A DNA stretch of 64,000 nt from Membranihabitans marinus (GTDB lineage: Bacteria > Bacteroidota > Bacteroidia > Chitinophagales > Saprospiraceae): NCBI RefSeq assembly GCF_019802045.1, contig NZ_JAHVHU010000009.1, positions 124,001-188,000 of the forward strand, written 5' to 3'. Below, piece by piece: positions 26,168-36,302 of this stretch. Under the pieces are notes generated by a model, which was not told the DNA's origin, did no database searches, and saw only the letters and a program-made list of their open reading frames with translations. Each line of letters opens with the position of its first letter. Within the stretch, counting starts at the first letter, position 1. The translations under genes and the position numbers were made by a program.

Positions 26168-26456
26168 ACGCTCTGATTCTAGTGCGCTGAATCATAAGTA
26201 AAAGATACTATTGAAGCGATTATTTTTTGACATATTGAAGAAGCCAAACCGCATATAGCCACAGCTAAATAAGGATTTGGATGATGAAGATATGGTAAAA
26301 AAGAAGCCATCAATAGTGTTTGGTATTTATGATTTGGTGCACTACTGAGACTGCGGTTCAAGTCCGCAGAGACGTGGGGGATGACAATCCGTGCGTCGAT
26401 TGTTGGTTACAAGATACAAATGATTTTGAAAAGAGGAAGTGGGTGGTGGACCAGTC

Positions 26457-26927
26457 TTATGAAATCGACTTGGTGAAGCACAGACTATCCGGGATATCCT
26501 TTAGTCGGCCATACTTTTCTATGGGTCGATAGCCGTTTCTTTCATAAAGCCGGCGGGCTTCTGGCTGGTTAATACCCATGAACAGAATGGTTCGGTCTTT
26601 GCCCTTCTCTTGTGCCCAGCTCTCCAATTCAGTTAAAATATGAGCAGCAATACCTTGTCCTCGAGCTTCAGGATGGACATACATCCGCTTAATTTCTATG
26701 GTTGTCGAGTCATATTCTGATATGGCGCCGCAAGCGATGGGTTTGTCGTTTTTATACGCCAATACGACATGTAGTGTCTCATCAATGGCATTAAACTGAG
26801 CCAGCGGATGGTCCGCACCATCCCGATGGGCAAGATCGGAATTTAATAACTCTACAAGTTTATTGAAATCGGGGTTTTTCGAGGAAGTTCGTTTATAATC
26901 GATCATAGGCGGAGGGGAGTGATCCAC
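26457..26927 (-). CDS. GNAT family N-acetyltransferase
   Basis: 156 residues, or 149 if the ATG at 26906 (MIDYKRTSS) is used. Acetyl-CoA site EIKRMYVHPEARGQGIAAHI (about 85-104) is the R/Q-x-x-G-x-G/A motif A; the C-terminal EARRLYERNGYRPIEKYG is motif B. The acceptor is unknown. Alone between the GIY-YIG pseudogene and the DIP1984 gene. Confidence 0.83.
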   Translation of the reverse strand: MDHSPPPMIDYKRTSSKNPDFNKLVELLNSDLAHRDGADHPLAQFNAIDETLHVVLAYKNDKPIACGAISEYDSTTIEIKRMYVHPEARGQGIAAHILTELESWAQEKGKDRTILFMGINQPEARRLYERNGYRPIEKYGRLKDIPDSLCFTKSIS

Positions 26928-27122
26928 AATAAAAAATGGCCGGTCAGTACCTGGTCGTACGTTTTAAAATATACTGTTGTACTATGTAAGCAGTACTGGG
27001 TCCTAAACAATACGTTTTTGCCGCAACCCAAGCAGCTCCATACGGTAGAGTTTTACATTTGCCCCGAAAACTCCCACCATAAAAAAGGGCTGGTACTCGC
27101 CCCGGCCATTCCGCCTCGCGGC

Positions 27123-27584
27123 TTAATCTTTGAGCTCTGTGAGCCAGTTTTTTTCCTGTATCTTACTGTCAATTTCCCGGAATGCACGTCCCGTTTGATC
27201 TATTTCGCTTTGCAGCTTTTTGATATCAATCGTGGTTTTTAGGTTGGCATCACCACTATTATCTACTTGTGCTGCATACCGGATGTTGCGCAATCGTTCC
27301 GAAAGCATTTTCAAAGCATCCCTTTTAGCCAGAGCCTCCATGAGTGTCCCTTCTCCATCAATGCTGGTCTCGTTATTTGTTTTGTTGATCCGGATCACCA
27401 GGGATTCCAGATCCTGGATGGTCTTCCTTAGTTGGGCCAGTATTTTATCGGGGTCCTCCTGCGGTTTTTTGTCGTCGGAGACAATAAGCACCGGCCGGAT
27501 TCTGTGTTGCAGATGTTCGATCTTCTTCATCAGGTCTGCTCTTAACAAGAGCCCTTCGGCAAGTTTCATTCTTTTGTCGGCCAT
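27123..27584 (-). CDS. DIP1984 family (septicolysin-like) protein
   Basis: 153 residues, all helical with coiled-coil character: MKLAEGLLLRADLMKKIEHL, INKTNNETSIDGEGTLMEAL, then KRDALKMLSERL and the C-terminal FREIDSKIQEKNWLTELKD. These are the marks of the DIP1984/DUF6847 family, sometimes annotated as septicolysin on weak grounds. The lysin function should not be taken as established. An insertion-like segment PVLIVSDDKKPQEDPDKI distinguishes this copy. Stand-alone gene. Confidence 0.78.
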   Translation of the reverse strand: MADKRMKLAEGLLLRADLMKKIEHLQHRIRPVLIVSDDKKPQEDPDKILAQLRKTIQDLESLVIRINKTNNETSIDGEGTLMEALAKRDALKMLSERLRNIRYAAQVDNSGDANLKTTIDIKKLQSEIDQTGRAFREIDSKIQEKNWLTELKD

Positions 27585-27669
27585 GTCTGGTTGATTTTAA
27601 ATGGAAACGAGGTGATAGCTTAAAAGTTTGAATTTTGGAAAAAAACAATGGTTTTTTAACGGGTATTTA

Positions 27670-27894
27670 CTATTGCCCAAAGGTAAACCCTTCTTTGTCC
27701 AATTTAAGCTTCGGCTTGTTTAACTTTTTTACAGATTGTTCTATTTTCACCTTATCGTCGTCCGGTATTTGCGTTAGAATCAGCTTGTCAAGTTCGATTT
27801 TGAGTAGTTTGCTGATCACAATTAGGTCTTTCAAAGAAAAGGGAATTACCCCATTCTTTAATTCAGACATATAAGATTTACTATTGTGGCCCAA
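27670..27894 (-). pseudogene. N-terminally truncated XRE-type HTH protein
   Basis: The 74-residue frame begins GHNSKSYMSELKNGVIPFSL and continues KDLIVISKLLKIELDKLI, which matches helices 3-5 of a Cro/XRE domain. Helices 1-2 (the usual R-x-x-x-G-x-T-Q-x-x-L-A part) are absent; a stop codon lies six codons upstream of the ATG. The tail KLNKPKLKLDKEGFTFGQ is not recognised. Either an antitoxin-type regulator that lost its start, or a remnant. No toxin partner is adjacent. Confidence 0.45.
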
Positions 27895-27976
27895 TATCCC
27901 AATACTTTAAATTTAGTATTTCTTCCGTTCCCTGAATTACCGTTTGTGCAATGAGACCCACGGGATTTTCAAGCAA

Positions 27977-29026
27977 TCAGTTAATACTATTAGTGCCATA
28001 ATACTTGCTCTTCAACCAAAAAGACACCCGAACCAAAAGAATGAGCACCGGGACCTCAACTAAGGGACCAATGACGCCTGCAAATGCCTGCCCAGAATTT
28101 AATCCAAAAACGGCTATAGCCACGGCAATTGCCAATTCAAAGTTATTCCCTGCCGCTGTAAATGAAACGGCCGCATTTTCTTTGTATGAAGCGCCCATGG
28201 CTTTGGTTAAAAAGAAGCTGATCATGAACATTAAGCTAAAATAAATAATCAACGGAACCGCGATAATTAAAACATCCAATGGTATTTCAACAATTAATTC
28301 TCCCTTCAGCGAGAACATGACCACAATGGTAAACAACAAAGCAATTAAAGTGATCGGTGAAATGGTGGGAATAAATTTCTCAATATACCACTTCTCTCCT
28401 TTTAACCTGATCAAAATTACCCGGCTTAAAATTCCCATTAGGAACGGTAATCCTAAATAAATAGCCACACTTTCTGCGACCGTGCCAATGGAGATGTCAA
28501 CAATCGCTCCTTCAAATCCGAAATACGGCGGGAGAATAGTGATGAAGATCCAGGCATAAAAACTATATGCAAAGACCTGGAAAACACTGTTCAAAGCCAC
28601 CAAACCTGCCCCATATTCGCTATCACCCTCTGCCAGATCGTTCCAAACCAATACCATCGCAATACAACGCGCCAGGCCGATTAAGATCACACCGACCATA
28701 TATTCCGGATAATCACGTAAAAATGTAATGGCCAGAAAGAACATAAGAACGGGACCAATGATCCAGTTTAAAATAATCGATGTGGAAAGAATTTTGGTGT
28801 TCTTAAACACTTTCGGCAAAAGGGCGTAATTGACTTTCGCCAACGGCGGATACATCATTAAAATCAATCCAATGGCTATCGGGATGTTCGTTGTTCCGCT
28901 GCTGAATGAATCGATGATATTGGGAAAGGATGGGAAATAATACCCAATCCCTACGCCCAAAATCATAGCGATGAATATCCATAGGGTTAAATACGTGTTG
29001 AGGAAGCTGAGTTTCTTTGAACCCAT
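27977..29026 (-). CDS. acr3: ACR3-type arsenite efflux permease
   Basis: A 349-residue, ten-helix bile-acid/arsenite transporter of the ACR3 family. The essential cysteine is C121 in [19 protein letters not shown], and [20 protein letters not shown] is the second conserved helix with the NNFELA signature. It exports arsenite made by the reductase encoded 9 bases upstream. Last gene of the minus-strand ars operon. Confidence 0.93.
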   Translation of the reverse strand: MGSKKLSFLNTYLTLWIFIAMILGVGIGYYFPSFPNIIDSFSSGTTNIPIAIGLILMMYPPLAKVNYALLPKVFKNTKILSTSIILNWIIGPVLMFFLAITFLRDYPEYMVGVILIGLARCIAMVLVWNDLAEGDSEYGAGLVALNSVFQVFAYSFYAWIFITILPPYFGFEGAIVDISIGTVAESVAIYLGLPFLMGILSRVILIRLKGEKWYIEKFIPTISPITLIALLFTIVVMFSLKGELIVEIPLDVLIIAVPLIIYFSLMFMISFFLTKAMGASYKENAAVSFTAAGNNFELAIAVAIAVFGLNSGQAFAGVIGPLVEVPVLILLVRVSFWLKSKYYGTNSIN

Positions 29027-29034
29027 ATTTAATA

Positions 29035-29667
29035 TTATGATTTTATCTGGGAGTAAACGTGAAAAAGTTCAGTCGCAATATGCAGACTTCTTTCCTGATA
29101 TTTTTCTGCTTGCTGTGGTGTATCATCAAAAATTTTTGGATCTTCAAAAGTGATTGGGATACGACTTTCGGCACCGAGAACAAAGGGACATGCCTCATTT
29201 GCTGAATCACAGGTCATAACGGCTGCAAATTCAGACTTTGGGTTAAAATCATCCTCCACCCGTTTTGAAAATCCTATGATGGGATGCGTATTCTCAGAAT
29301 ATTTGATGCTGTAAATTGGGTTTTCGCTTTCAGACATGGCGTTTATCTGAAACCCTGAATTTTTCAAAGTTTTCACCACCATCGGAAAAAGCGCTGTTGC
29401 CTCTGTTCCGCCAGAATAGCAAAATACACTTTTGATATTAAAGTGGAAAGCCAATGTTTGCGCCCACACTTGTGCTAAATGACTCCTTCGGGAATTGTGT
29501 GTGCAGATGAAATTGATGCGAACAGCCTCATTATTTAAAACTTTTAGCTGAATAAAATCGGTCAGTGGCTGTAAAATTGCTTTACGTTCCTCTGAAATAG
29601 TTTGAGGATTAAAGGTTTCAATGGTTTTCTCAATTTCTGGAAATACGGTTATTTGCATTGATTTCAT
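29035..29667 (-). CDS. arsC: Arsenate reductase, low-molecular-weight phosphatase type
   Basis: About 210 residues from the ATG at 29667 (MKSMQITVF); the longer frame to 29691 overlaps the previous gene. P-loop [16 protein letters not shown] carries the nucleophilic Cys, and [12 protein letters not shown] has the pair of resolving cysteines used in the thioredoxin-coupled arsenate reduction. An N-terminal helical extension of about 50 residues is typical of Bacteroidota members. It converts arsenate to arsenite for export by the adjacent ACR3. Confidence 0.9.
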   Translation of the reverse strand: MKSMQITVFPEIEKTIETFNPQTISEERKAILQPLTDFIQLKVLNNEAVRINFICTHNSRRSHLAQVWAQTLAFHFNIKSVFCYSGGTEATALFPMVVKTLKNSGFQINAMSESENPIYSIKYSENTHPIIGFSKRVEDDFNPKSEFAAVMTCDSANEACPFVLGAESRIPITFEDPKIFDDTPQQAEKYQERSLHIATELFHVYSQIKS

Positions 29668-29684
29668 TTTTCTAAGATCGTTGT

Positions 29685-30152
29685 TTAGCAACAGCCACTA
29701 CCAGGGGTGCAAGCAGATTCATTTTCCAGGTCAGCCAATTGTACAATCTGTTTTTTCTCCGGAATCCCACATTTGTCCTTCGCCAAACAATCGGTTTGTG
29801 TGGTCGTCAATAGAAAATTGGTGCCATCAAAGTCCAAACCGAACTTCCCAATGGTGTCTCCCTGGTATTCCACTTCAATATCCAAATCTCCTATTCCTAA
29901 GGTTTTCTCTGAAAGCTCAATGATGTTAAGCAATTTTTCCGGATGCAATCTGTGGTCATAATCATTGGCATTCCAAAGTTGGAAGTTGACGACCTCCTCA
30001 TTTCGAACGGTGCCGCCACAATCAATAAAATGCTTAGTGATTTTACCAACTTCCGTGACATGAAAGTGTTTGGGAACCAAATCGCCATTCGGTAATTGAA
30101 AAGCGATTTTATCCAGTTGATGCAATTTGTTTTTAATTTCTGATAATTTCAT
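29685..30152 (-). CDS. DUF6428 protein of the ars operon
   Basis: 155 residues. Family DUF6428 is nearly always found between arsR and arsC in Bacteroidota. Visible: LDKIAFQLPNGDLVPKHFHV and TEVGKITKHFIDCGG, a His/Cys-rich beta region, and a C-terminus ending ACTPGSGCC after TTTQTDCLAKDKCG. Six cysteines in the last 40 residues could bind As(III). Function is not known; a chaperone or arsenite-sequestering role is my inference. The stop overlaps the longer possible start of arsC. Confidence 0.83.
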   Translation of the reverse strand: MKLSEIKNKLHQLDKIAFQLPNGDLVPKHFHVTEVGKITKHFIDCGGTVRNEEVVNFQLWNANDYDHRLHPEKLLNIIELSEKTLGIGDLDIEVEYQGDTIGKFGLDFDGTNFLLTTTQTDCLAKDKCGIPEKKQIVQLADLENESACTPGSGCC

Positions 30153-30166
30153 ATCTATATTTGTTT

Positions 30167-30182
30167 ATTGCGATTATGCAAT
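30167..30182 (-). promoter_or_regulatory. Second candidate ArsR operator
   Basis: ATTGCGATTATGCAAT, an imperfect palindrome (ATTGC/GCAAT arms), is 15-30 bases upstream of the DUF6428 start and similar to the site upstream of arsR. It suggests an additional ArsR-controlled promoter inside the operon. Confidence 0.45.
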
Positions 30183-30201
30183 TTATTTGATGAAAAAAAT
30201 A

Positions 30202-30510
30202 TTAGCAGCAGTCTGCTTTCGGTATTTCTTGATCTAAAAATTGGTGCATCATCTTCTTCATGTTAGCCCAGTTTACGCTGTCAATACAATAACACACTTT
30301 GACGCCTTCCACGGTTCCTTTGATCAATCCCAATGTTTTTAATTCTTTTAAATGTTGGGAGATAGTAGGTTGCGCCAGTCCGATTTCTTCTGATAAATCG
30401 CCGCAGTAGCAGGCATCTATTTCAAATAACTGTTGCAGAATAGCCACTCTCGCAGGATGTCCAAAGACTTTTGCGAATAAAGCGATTTCTTTTTGCTGGT
30501 CTGTATACAT
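30202..30510 (-). CDS. arsR: ArsR/SmtB arsenic-responsive repressor
   Basis: 102 residues, winged helix. HPARVAILQQL, DACYCGDLSEEIGLAQPT and ISQHLKELKTLGLI give the wing and recognition helix. Cys residues in DACYCGDL correspond to the ELCVCDL metal site; CYCID and the terminal DCC offer more thiols, so the third ligand could come from there. It heads the minus-strand operon arsR-DUF6428-arsC-acr3 and should derepress it when arsenite binds. Start at 30510 follows a palindrome at 30535-30550. Confidence 0.92.
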   Translation of the reverse strand: MYTDQQKEIALFAKVFGHPARVAILQQLFEIDACYCGDLSEEIGLAQPTISQHLKELKTLGLIKGTVEGVKVCYCIDSVNWANMKKMMHQFLDQEIPKADCC

Positions 30511-30534
30511 GTTGTTATGTTGATCAATTACTTA

Positions 30535-30550
30535 ATCGCAATATTGCAAT
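30535..30550 (-). promoter_or_regulatory. Candidate ArsR operator upstream of arsR
   Basis: ATCGCAAT-ATTGCAAT, a 16-bp near-palindrome (one mismatch per arm pair), lies 25-40 bases before the arsR start, where autorepression is expected. A related site lies before the next gene of the operon. Confidence 0.5.
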
Positions 30551-30614
30551 AAATATCTTAAACAAAGAAAATATTTTAAAAAATTTTCTTGAAATAAATT
30601 TATTCTGGATCTAC

Positions 30615-33600
30615 TTATTGTACTCCTGCCCCCCCATTATTCCTGAGAAAAGCAACTAAAGACAACACCAGCATACCCACTGCTGTCGCATAAATCCAGG
30701 CAGGCACCGGGATGGGATCCCCGGCCGCATAGGAATGCAATCCGGTCAGGTAGTAATTGACGCCAAAATAGGTGAATATGATTGACCAGATCGCCCACAT
30801 GCTGAATAAATTGAAGGTGAGCTTGCTTCGCAATCCGGGGACCAACCGCAAATGGAGAACCACGGCATACACAATGATTGAGATAAACGCCCAGGTCTCC
30901 TTGGGGTCCCAGCTCCAGTACCGACCCCAGCTTTCGTTCGCCCACATACCACCCAGAAAGGTGCCGACGGTCAACGCAAAGAGCCCGATGGTCAAGGCCA
31001 ATTCATTGACGATAGACAATTCGCGGATCGAATGTATGATCTTGGTAGTGGGTGGTAGGATAAAAAGGAGTAATGCCATCACGCTCAACACAGCCGACAA
31101 ACCAAAAAATCCATAACTGGAGGTGATGATGCTCACATGTACCATCAACCAATAGGATTTCAGCACAGGCTCCAAGGGCGTAATCTGAGGGTCAAGCATG
31201 GATCCGCCGTGTGCAAACCCCATCATAATCATCGCGACCAAGGCACCGGCCGCCGGGATAAAAGCATTCCGGTTTCGGTATAATAGCAGCCCGGAGAGCA
31301 CGCCGATGCCGGAGATAAAGATAATGGCTTCATACCCGTTGCTCCACGGTGCATGTCCGGAAAGATGCCACCGGACACCCAACGCGATCACCTGTACGAC
31401 CAGTGCCAGAATCATCATGCCCAGTACGGCTTTGGTTATCCATTGGAAATAGCGGTGAGAACGGGACCCCGATGAAAACACTTCAGCAAATCCAAGCACA
31501 GTCATCAGGATTCCCAACAGGCTGAATGCGATCATCAACCAGAAAAATACGTTCAATCGATTGTACAGGATTTCCAGGTTGACTTTAGAAGTCGACGGAA
31601 CCACTGTTTTTCCCCATTTCTGTTGAAAAGCATCGATGGCCAGCCTATTTTCATCTGCTTTCCGCCAATCTCCACTCTTTAGCCCTTCCTTGATTCCATC
31701 GAAATAGGGCGTTAAAAGGTTATACGCTGTCGTGTCAATCGCTGTCGCATTTTCTTCGGTATTGTATATCCAACTACGCCAGGTTTGTGCCGGATCATTT
31801 ATGACCGGAACGATCCGGGTGAAATATCCGAAGGCAATGTTGGTGAAAATATTGAACCGTTCCGTGACGGCGATCACAGCTTTATCGTAGTTAGACTGTT
31901 CGCTCATGGGTTTGCTAAAAGACTGGATGCTCTGTTCTTCCAGTATAAACACCCCGGTTTCCGGTTCGACCAGATTGGCGTAAGAGGTATACCCATCCAC
32001 ATTGGCACCGGACTCCCGGATCAATTGGTCTCCGCCTTTATGGCCTACCTTGATGAGGGGTTCATCGGCCCAGAACCCTGGATCGATCTGCATGGATAGA
32101 AACCACTGTTCAGCGGACAAAGTATGTCCGTCTTTATTGTATTGATCCTTTTTATATAGTTTTCGGATTAATTCCAATGCCAATGTATTGACCGGCTTGA
32201 TCCGGCCCTGGATATCCTGCACCAGCAAATAACCGAATTTAGCGGCATGATCCGGATCAATAATCCGTTGGGATCCGAGCTCTCCTGGTCCGGCAAATTG
32301 GGCGTCCGGTCCGGGCATTTTCTGCGGAAGCACGGAGGTATCTATGGTTTCAAAAGAAGTATCTTGTGCATAAAGCGAAGTGGCATCAAAACTGATCCAG
32401 GTGAAAATGAAAGCAAAAAAGAGAACAGCATTTTTCATATGCATTCTTTTCAAAGCCCGGTTCAGATTCCCAAAATGGGAGCCTTTCCAGAACAAGGTGA
32501 AAAACATCCCTACGAACAACAGAAAGTATCCCAGATAAGTGATGTTGGTGCCCCACCTGTCGGCATTCACTGACAATATGGTGCCCGATTCGTCGGGGAA
32601 ATAACTGGCCTGAAAAAACCGATACCCCCGGTAATCCAGGACATTGTTCATGTACACATGATGCTGTTTTTCCGTCCCCTGATCCAGGACAGTAATCCGG
32701 CTTTCATATGAGGATGGATTGTTGGAGCCCGGATACCGGTCCACCAGGAAGTCATCACATCGTATGTAAAAATCTGTGTAGAGAAGCTTCGATCCATATC
32801 CCAAAGAAATATCGAGTCCATTGAGCTGTATGGTGTTGCTCAATCCCGTGACGCCTTTTCCTCCCTTGATATACAGAGTATCTTTTTCCTGTCCTGAAGC
32901 CACCTCCAACTGTATGACATCCAGGCGGTTCTGATCTTCTGGGTCGTTTTTATCACCCGGGTAGTAAACGATTTCTCCTGAAAAAGGACTTTCTGGGATG
33001 ATATATGAAAGATGGTTGACCGTGTACAGGACGCGGTGGTTCAGTAGTTTCGGTTGACCCGCCTGGATTTTTCCTGTATTTTGATTCAATAGCTCCGTAT
33101 TGGTCACCACCCCCTTTTGCTGCCCTTCCATGGACAACCAGGAGCCCGCTTCCGGGAGGATCATAGTCAGGTCCTCGTACCTTTTTATAAAGGCCACTGA
33201 ACCTGGAACCGGGTTTTCAAAACTAAATCGAGTCCCATCAATTTCCCGGACCCCACCTTCCGGTATATACACATCCGTTCGGCCTTCCGGTCCTACCGTT
33301 ACGACCGACAAAATTTTCTTTCCGGTTTCGGTCTTCCGGATCGAGTCTTTGGCCAGCGGGATATAATCGATGGATTTTAAGGAAATTTCTTTATCGCCGA
33401 ACTGGAAATTCCGGGCATAAGTGCGATGGAATGGCCAGGGTCTATCTTTGGTATTGAAATGGGACATCACGTACGGATATTTGTCATAGCGAAGGGTCTG
33501 CTTCCCATCGGAAAGCTGTAGTTTGACATAGGTCATATCACTGATCATTTCATTGGTGGTCTCACCTTCTTTGATGGGCATTTGCGCTTCAAAGCTGGTG

Positions 33601-33893
33601 TATCGGGTGATGGCACCCCCGAGAAACATAAAAATAAAAGCCAGGTGAAAAATCAGGATGGGCCATTTTGCACGCCGGGTCATCCGGTAGGTCTTAATGT
33701 TTCGGGCAAACAGTATAATCAACCAGAGCATCAAAATTTCAAACCACGTAGCATCGTAAATGAGGGCTTTAGCGGTGGCGGTGTTATAATCATTTTCGAC
33801 AAAGGTGCCTGCGGCCATAGTCAGGCCAAATAGCAGCAAAAGAACCGTCATAGTCCGGGTGGAAAAGAATAATTTTTGAATGCTTTTCATCAT
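30615..33893 (-). CDS. ccsBA: Cytochrome c biogenesis protein, ResB-CcsA (CcsBA) fusion
   Basis: A 1092-residue System II cytochrome c synthase. The N-terminal half is ResB/CcsB-like (helices at about 14-32, 48-64 and 80-98, then a large periplasmic domain, a helix at 452-470). The C-terminal third is CcsA with WGRYWSWDPKETWAFISI, the haem-binding WWD variant, and flanking histidines (GVRWHLSGH, MVHVSI). It moves heme across the membrane and attaches it to CxxCH proteins; the window itself encodes two (13243-16821 and 34105-35385). Long periplasmic insert with a second ResB-like part is usual for the Bacteroidota form. Confidence 0.92.
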   Translation of the reverse strand: MMKSIQKLFFSTRTMTVLLLLFGLTMAAGTFVENDYNTATAKALIYDATWFEILMLWLIILFARNIKTYRMTRRAKWPILIFHLAFIFMFLGGAITRYTSFEAQMPIKEGETTNEMISDMTYVKLQLSDGKQTLRYDKYPYVMSHFNTKDRPWPFHRTYARNFQFGDKEISLKSIDYIPLAKDSIRKTETGKKILSVVTVGPEGRTDVYIPEGGVREIDGTRFSFENPVPGSVAFIKRYEDLTMILPEAGSWLSMEGQQKGVVTNTELLNQNTGKIQAGQPKLLNHRVLYTVNHLSYIIPESPFSGEIVYYPGDKNDPEDQNRLDVIQLEVASGQEKDTLYIKGGKGVTGLSNTIQLNGLDISLGYGSKLLYTDFYIRCDDFLVDRYPGSNNPSSYESRITVLDQGTEKQHHVYMNNVLDYRGYRFFQASYFPDESGTILSVNADRWGTNITYLGYFLLFVGMFFTLFWKGSHFGNLNRALKRMHMKNAVLFFAFIFTWISFDATSLYAQDTSFETIDTSVLPQKMPGPDAQFAGPGELGSQRIIDPDHAAKFGYLLVQDIQGRIKPVNTLALELIRKLYKKDQYNKDGHTLSAEQWFLSMQIDPGFWADEPLIKVGHKGGDQLIRESGANVDGYTSYANLVEPETGVFILEEQSIQSFSKPMSEQSNYDKAVIAVTERFNIFTNIAFGYFTRIVPVINDPAQTWRSWIYNTEENATAIDTTAYNLLTPYFDGIKEGLKSGDWRKADENRLAIDAFQQKWGKTVVPSTSKVNLEILYNRLNVFFWLMIAFSLLGILMTVLGFAEVFSSGSRSHRYFQWITKAVLGMMILALVVQVIALGVRWHLSGHAPWSNGYEAIIFISGIGVLSGLLLYRNRNAFIPAAGALVAMIMMGFAHGGSMLDPQITPLEPVLKSYWLMVHVSIITSSYGFFGLSAVLSVMALLLFILPPTTKIIHSIRELSIVNELALTIGLFALTVGTFLGGMWANESWGRYWSWDPKETWAFISIIVYAVVLHLRLVPGLRSKLTFNLFSMWAIWSIIFTYFGVNYYLTGLHSYAAGDPIPVPAWIYATAVGMLVLSLVAFLRNNGGAGVQ

Positions 33894-34104
33894 GTACTAT
33901 TCGTCAGAGAGTCAATTTTTACCTCTTCTTTACCGACAGTATATCAACAATTAATAAAGATCACCTCTTCAGGTCAAAGCCTGGACCACTTCTCCTGAAG
34001 AGATGAAAATGGTGGAAGAAATTTGTAGCGTTCCCTCGTATTACCAGAAAGTAGCTGAAAATTGAGGCGCGTTGACCGAATAAATTTTTCAATTGTACGG
34101 TTCC

Positions 34105-35385
34105 TTATAACGATTTCAGATATTCCGTGAGATCAGCCTGTTCGGAAGCGCTTAGGTTGAGATTGTGTTCCTGATTGTATCTCGATACGACATCTTCCAA
34201 AGTCGCTGCGGATCCATCGTGAAAATAGGGTGGATGCTGCCAGATGCCTTTTAAGGGAGAAACTCGCCATTGTTTGGTTGCCGAACGTTTTACATAATCC
34301 TTATCCAGAGCCACTGAAGCACTGGGCGGATGCAATTTTCCACCGTCCACTACGTCGGTAAATAAAGGGCCCGAATGACAACTGGCGCACTGGGCTTTTC
34401 CAGAAAATAATGCTTTTCCACGAACAGCGGCTGCACCGTCAAACGAACCCGCCGGGGGTGCCGGTGCTGAAATGGAGAATTGATAGGCCTGTAATGCCGG
34501 CAGTTTATCGGTGACCAGATCATCATCTTCCCGGTAATCTACTTCCCAGTCGATGCGGTCGTCCAAGAAATATCCGTGGCCGTGCATCTGAGTGACCGCT
34601 ACATAGCGGTTCCAGTATGCGACCGGACCCACCGGTTCATGTTCTATGTCTCCATCTCCGGTGAAAATAGCTTTGGGAAGTCCGTACAATCCATAGGCCG
34701 GCGGAATAACTACTGGGTTGTTCAGGCCATCATGATTGAATCTCGGGTCATAAATACCGGGGCCCCAGGATGCATAAACATCTTTCGTCTCCTGATCGAG
34801 AGCCGGCGATAATGAGATAATCAGCCCGGGGTCCAGATCTCTGTTAGCCCAGCCATCCAGGCGTTTTCCTATGCCCGCTGCAAAAGAATCATCCACGGTC
34901 GAATGACACAGCGCACAGGTTACCCCCATTCGATCCAGACTCAATGAGCCATCCGAATTTTCGCTCACCTGGCCCTGAACTCCGACGACTGCATTGAGCT
35001 GGAGAAGAACCAATGTGGTCTGCGGATCATTGAGATCAACCTCTCCATTTTGAATGGCTTCGACCACAGGAGCCGGTAAAGCTTCTGCATCAACCTTCAG
35101 GCCCACACTAAGCGCTGTAGCCGGGCTGACGGCGGTTTCTACGACCTTGTTCATTTGCAGGACATCAGTCCAAAACGTTTCATCACCAAAAGTATCGTAC
35201 CGGAAAATATCTTTTCCTTCTGCCACCAGTTGCGGATCCAGGGGTGGTAAGTCCAAATCACCTTCACCCGGGGGTGTGGGTGGTTCCGGTGGCGGTGTGC
35301 CGGGATCATCCTTGCTGCAGCTGAAAAGAACCAATGCGGTCAGGATCGTCAGCAGCATGTTTGTCATCATAGTTTTGTTCAACAT
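34105..35385 (-). CDS. Di-heme cytochrome c peroxidase-like lipoprotein
   Basis: 426 residues with lipoprotein signal (LVLFSCSKDD, Cys23) and a Pro-rich linker. Two heme motifs: CALCH at 157-161 and CASCH at 333-337, the spacing of the CCP/MauG group. The end PLKGIWQHPPYFHDGSAATL then LEDVVSRYNQ is the family's C-terminal signature. It should reduce peroxide or oxidise a partner on the outer face of the membrane. It probably depends on the adjacent CcsBA for maturation, though the genes are 211 bases apart. Confidence 0.88.
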   Translation of the reverse strand: MLNKTMMTNMLLTILTALVLFSCSKDDPGTPPPEPPTPPGEGDLDLPPLDPQLVAEGKDIFRYDTFGDETFWTDVLQMNKVVETAVSPATALSVGLKVDAEALPAPVVEAIQNGEVDLNDPQTTLVLLQLNAVVGVQGQVSENSDGSLSLDRMGVTCALCHSTVDDSFAAGIGKRLDGWANRDLDPGLIISLSPALDQETKDVYASWGPGIYDPRFNHDGLNNPVVIPPAYGLYGLPKAIFTGDGDIEHEPVGPVAYWNRYVAVTQMHGHGYFLDDRIDWEVDYREDDDLVTDKLPALQAYQFSISAPAPPAGSFDGAAAVRGKALFSGKAQCASCHSGPLFTDVVDGGKLHPPSASVALDKDYVKRSATKQWRVSPLKGIWQHPPYFHDGSAATLEDVVSRYNQEHNLNLSASEQADLTEYLKSL

Positions 35386-36302
35386 AATATTTAGCTTTTA
35401 ATGGTTGAGAATTTCAGTTCATTTTCTCAGATGTTGATTTTGTTCGGAGTAGTATGGTGAAGCTTAGAGGAGAAAAAACCAAATTAGTTACAAAATGAAT
35501 GGGATAAATTTCATGAAGCAGCTTTTCAGGGTTCAAATAAGATCGTCATTGCAGATGTTCGGTTACTAATAGGTTTCCTTTCGGACCCGTTCGCTCCGGT
35601 ATAGCGCACGCTTATAATAAAATTAAGACAGGTTGCATGAAAAGATCGTAGTAGTTTATATCCAAGCTACCTACCTGATCAGGACGGTGTCCTCGATGCT
35701 AAATGAAGGTGAGAAACATTTCGGGTTCACGTGGAGTAGAACTACTGGCGATTTCATGTAAGCAAACAGCCGATCTGATAATAACAATTGATTTTCGATC
35801 TCTTCTGCCCTAACCCTGCCCAGACGGGCTCGTACCAAACAGGGATTAGACCGAGAATCGGCTCCCTTTAGGGATGGAGCAAATCGAGTCAATTCTTAAT
35901 ATTGCTGTATAGTTTATTAATATATTGACTCCATACTTTTTTAAAACCAACCCATCCGGAATAGTTACCGGAGGACCTCGGTGAGGTCCAATTTTATTAG
36001 TACATGCATCCTCCATAATTCTCGACCCGGCTGCGGGTCGCAGACCAATTAACTATTGCCGTCTCCTTCCCAAATTATTTTCAGATTCAGATTCAGAGCG
36101 ATAACTCTACATCATTTGACTTTGTCGGTGCAATGACGATGACGTGATATGTTTCCTTGAAATAAACCGTTCGGCGACGACCAACATTGCGACCTCCCTG
36201 AGGTCGTAACTTCTCTTTTATCCCATTCGCTAATACACTGTGACCCGGAACCGGGTCAATTCCGATCGGTCCTTCGATTGAAACTCTAGAGTAGTTACGA
36301 TC
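35386..36302. repeat. Gene-free region with four alternating palindromes
   Basis: 917 bases without a supported gene. Four short perfect palindromes occur in order: GGACCTC GGT GAGGTCC at 35973-35989, CGACCCG GCTG CGGGTCG at 36023-36040, CGACCTC CCT GAGGTCG at 36190-36206, and TGACCCGG AA CCGGGTCA at 36241-36258. They alternate between a GACCTC and a GACCC type and match palindromes in the gaps near 42, 45 and 60.8 kb. A frame of 73 codons at 35671-35892 (minus) exists but has no recognisable family. Confidence 0.6.

Noticed and set aside
26352-26368. tRNA T-arm-like hairpin (5-bp stem, TTCAAGT loop)
   Set aside because: No anticodon arm, D arm or complementary acceptor strand upstream; probably chance.
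35671-35892. 73-codon minus-strand frame in the palindrome-rich gap
   Set aside because: No recognised family, no signal or start-site support, and it lies in repeat-like DNA; not called as a gene.
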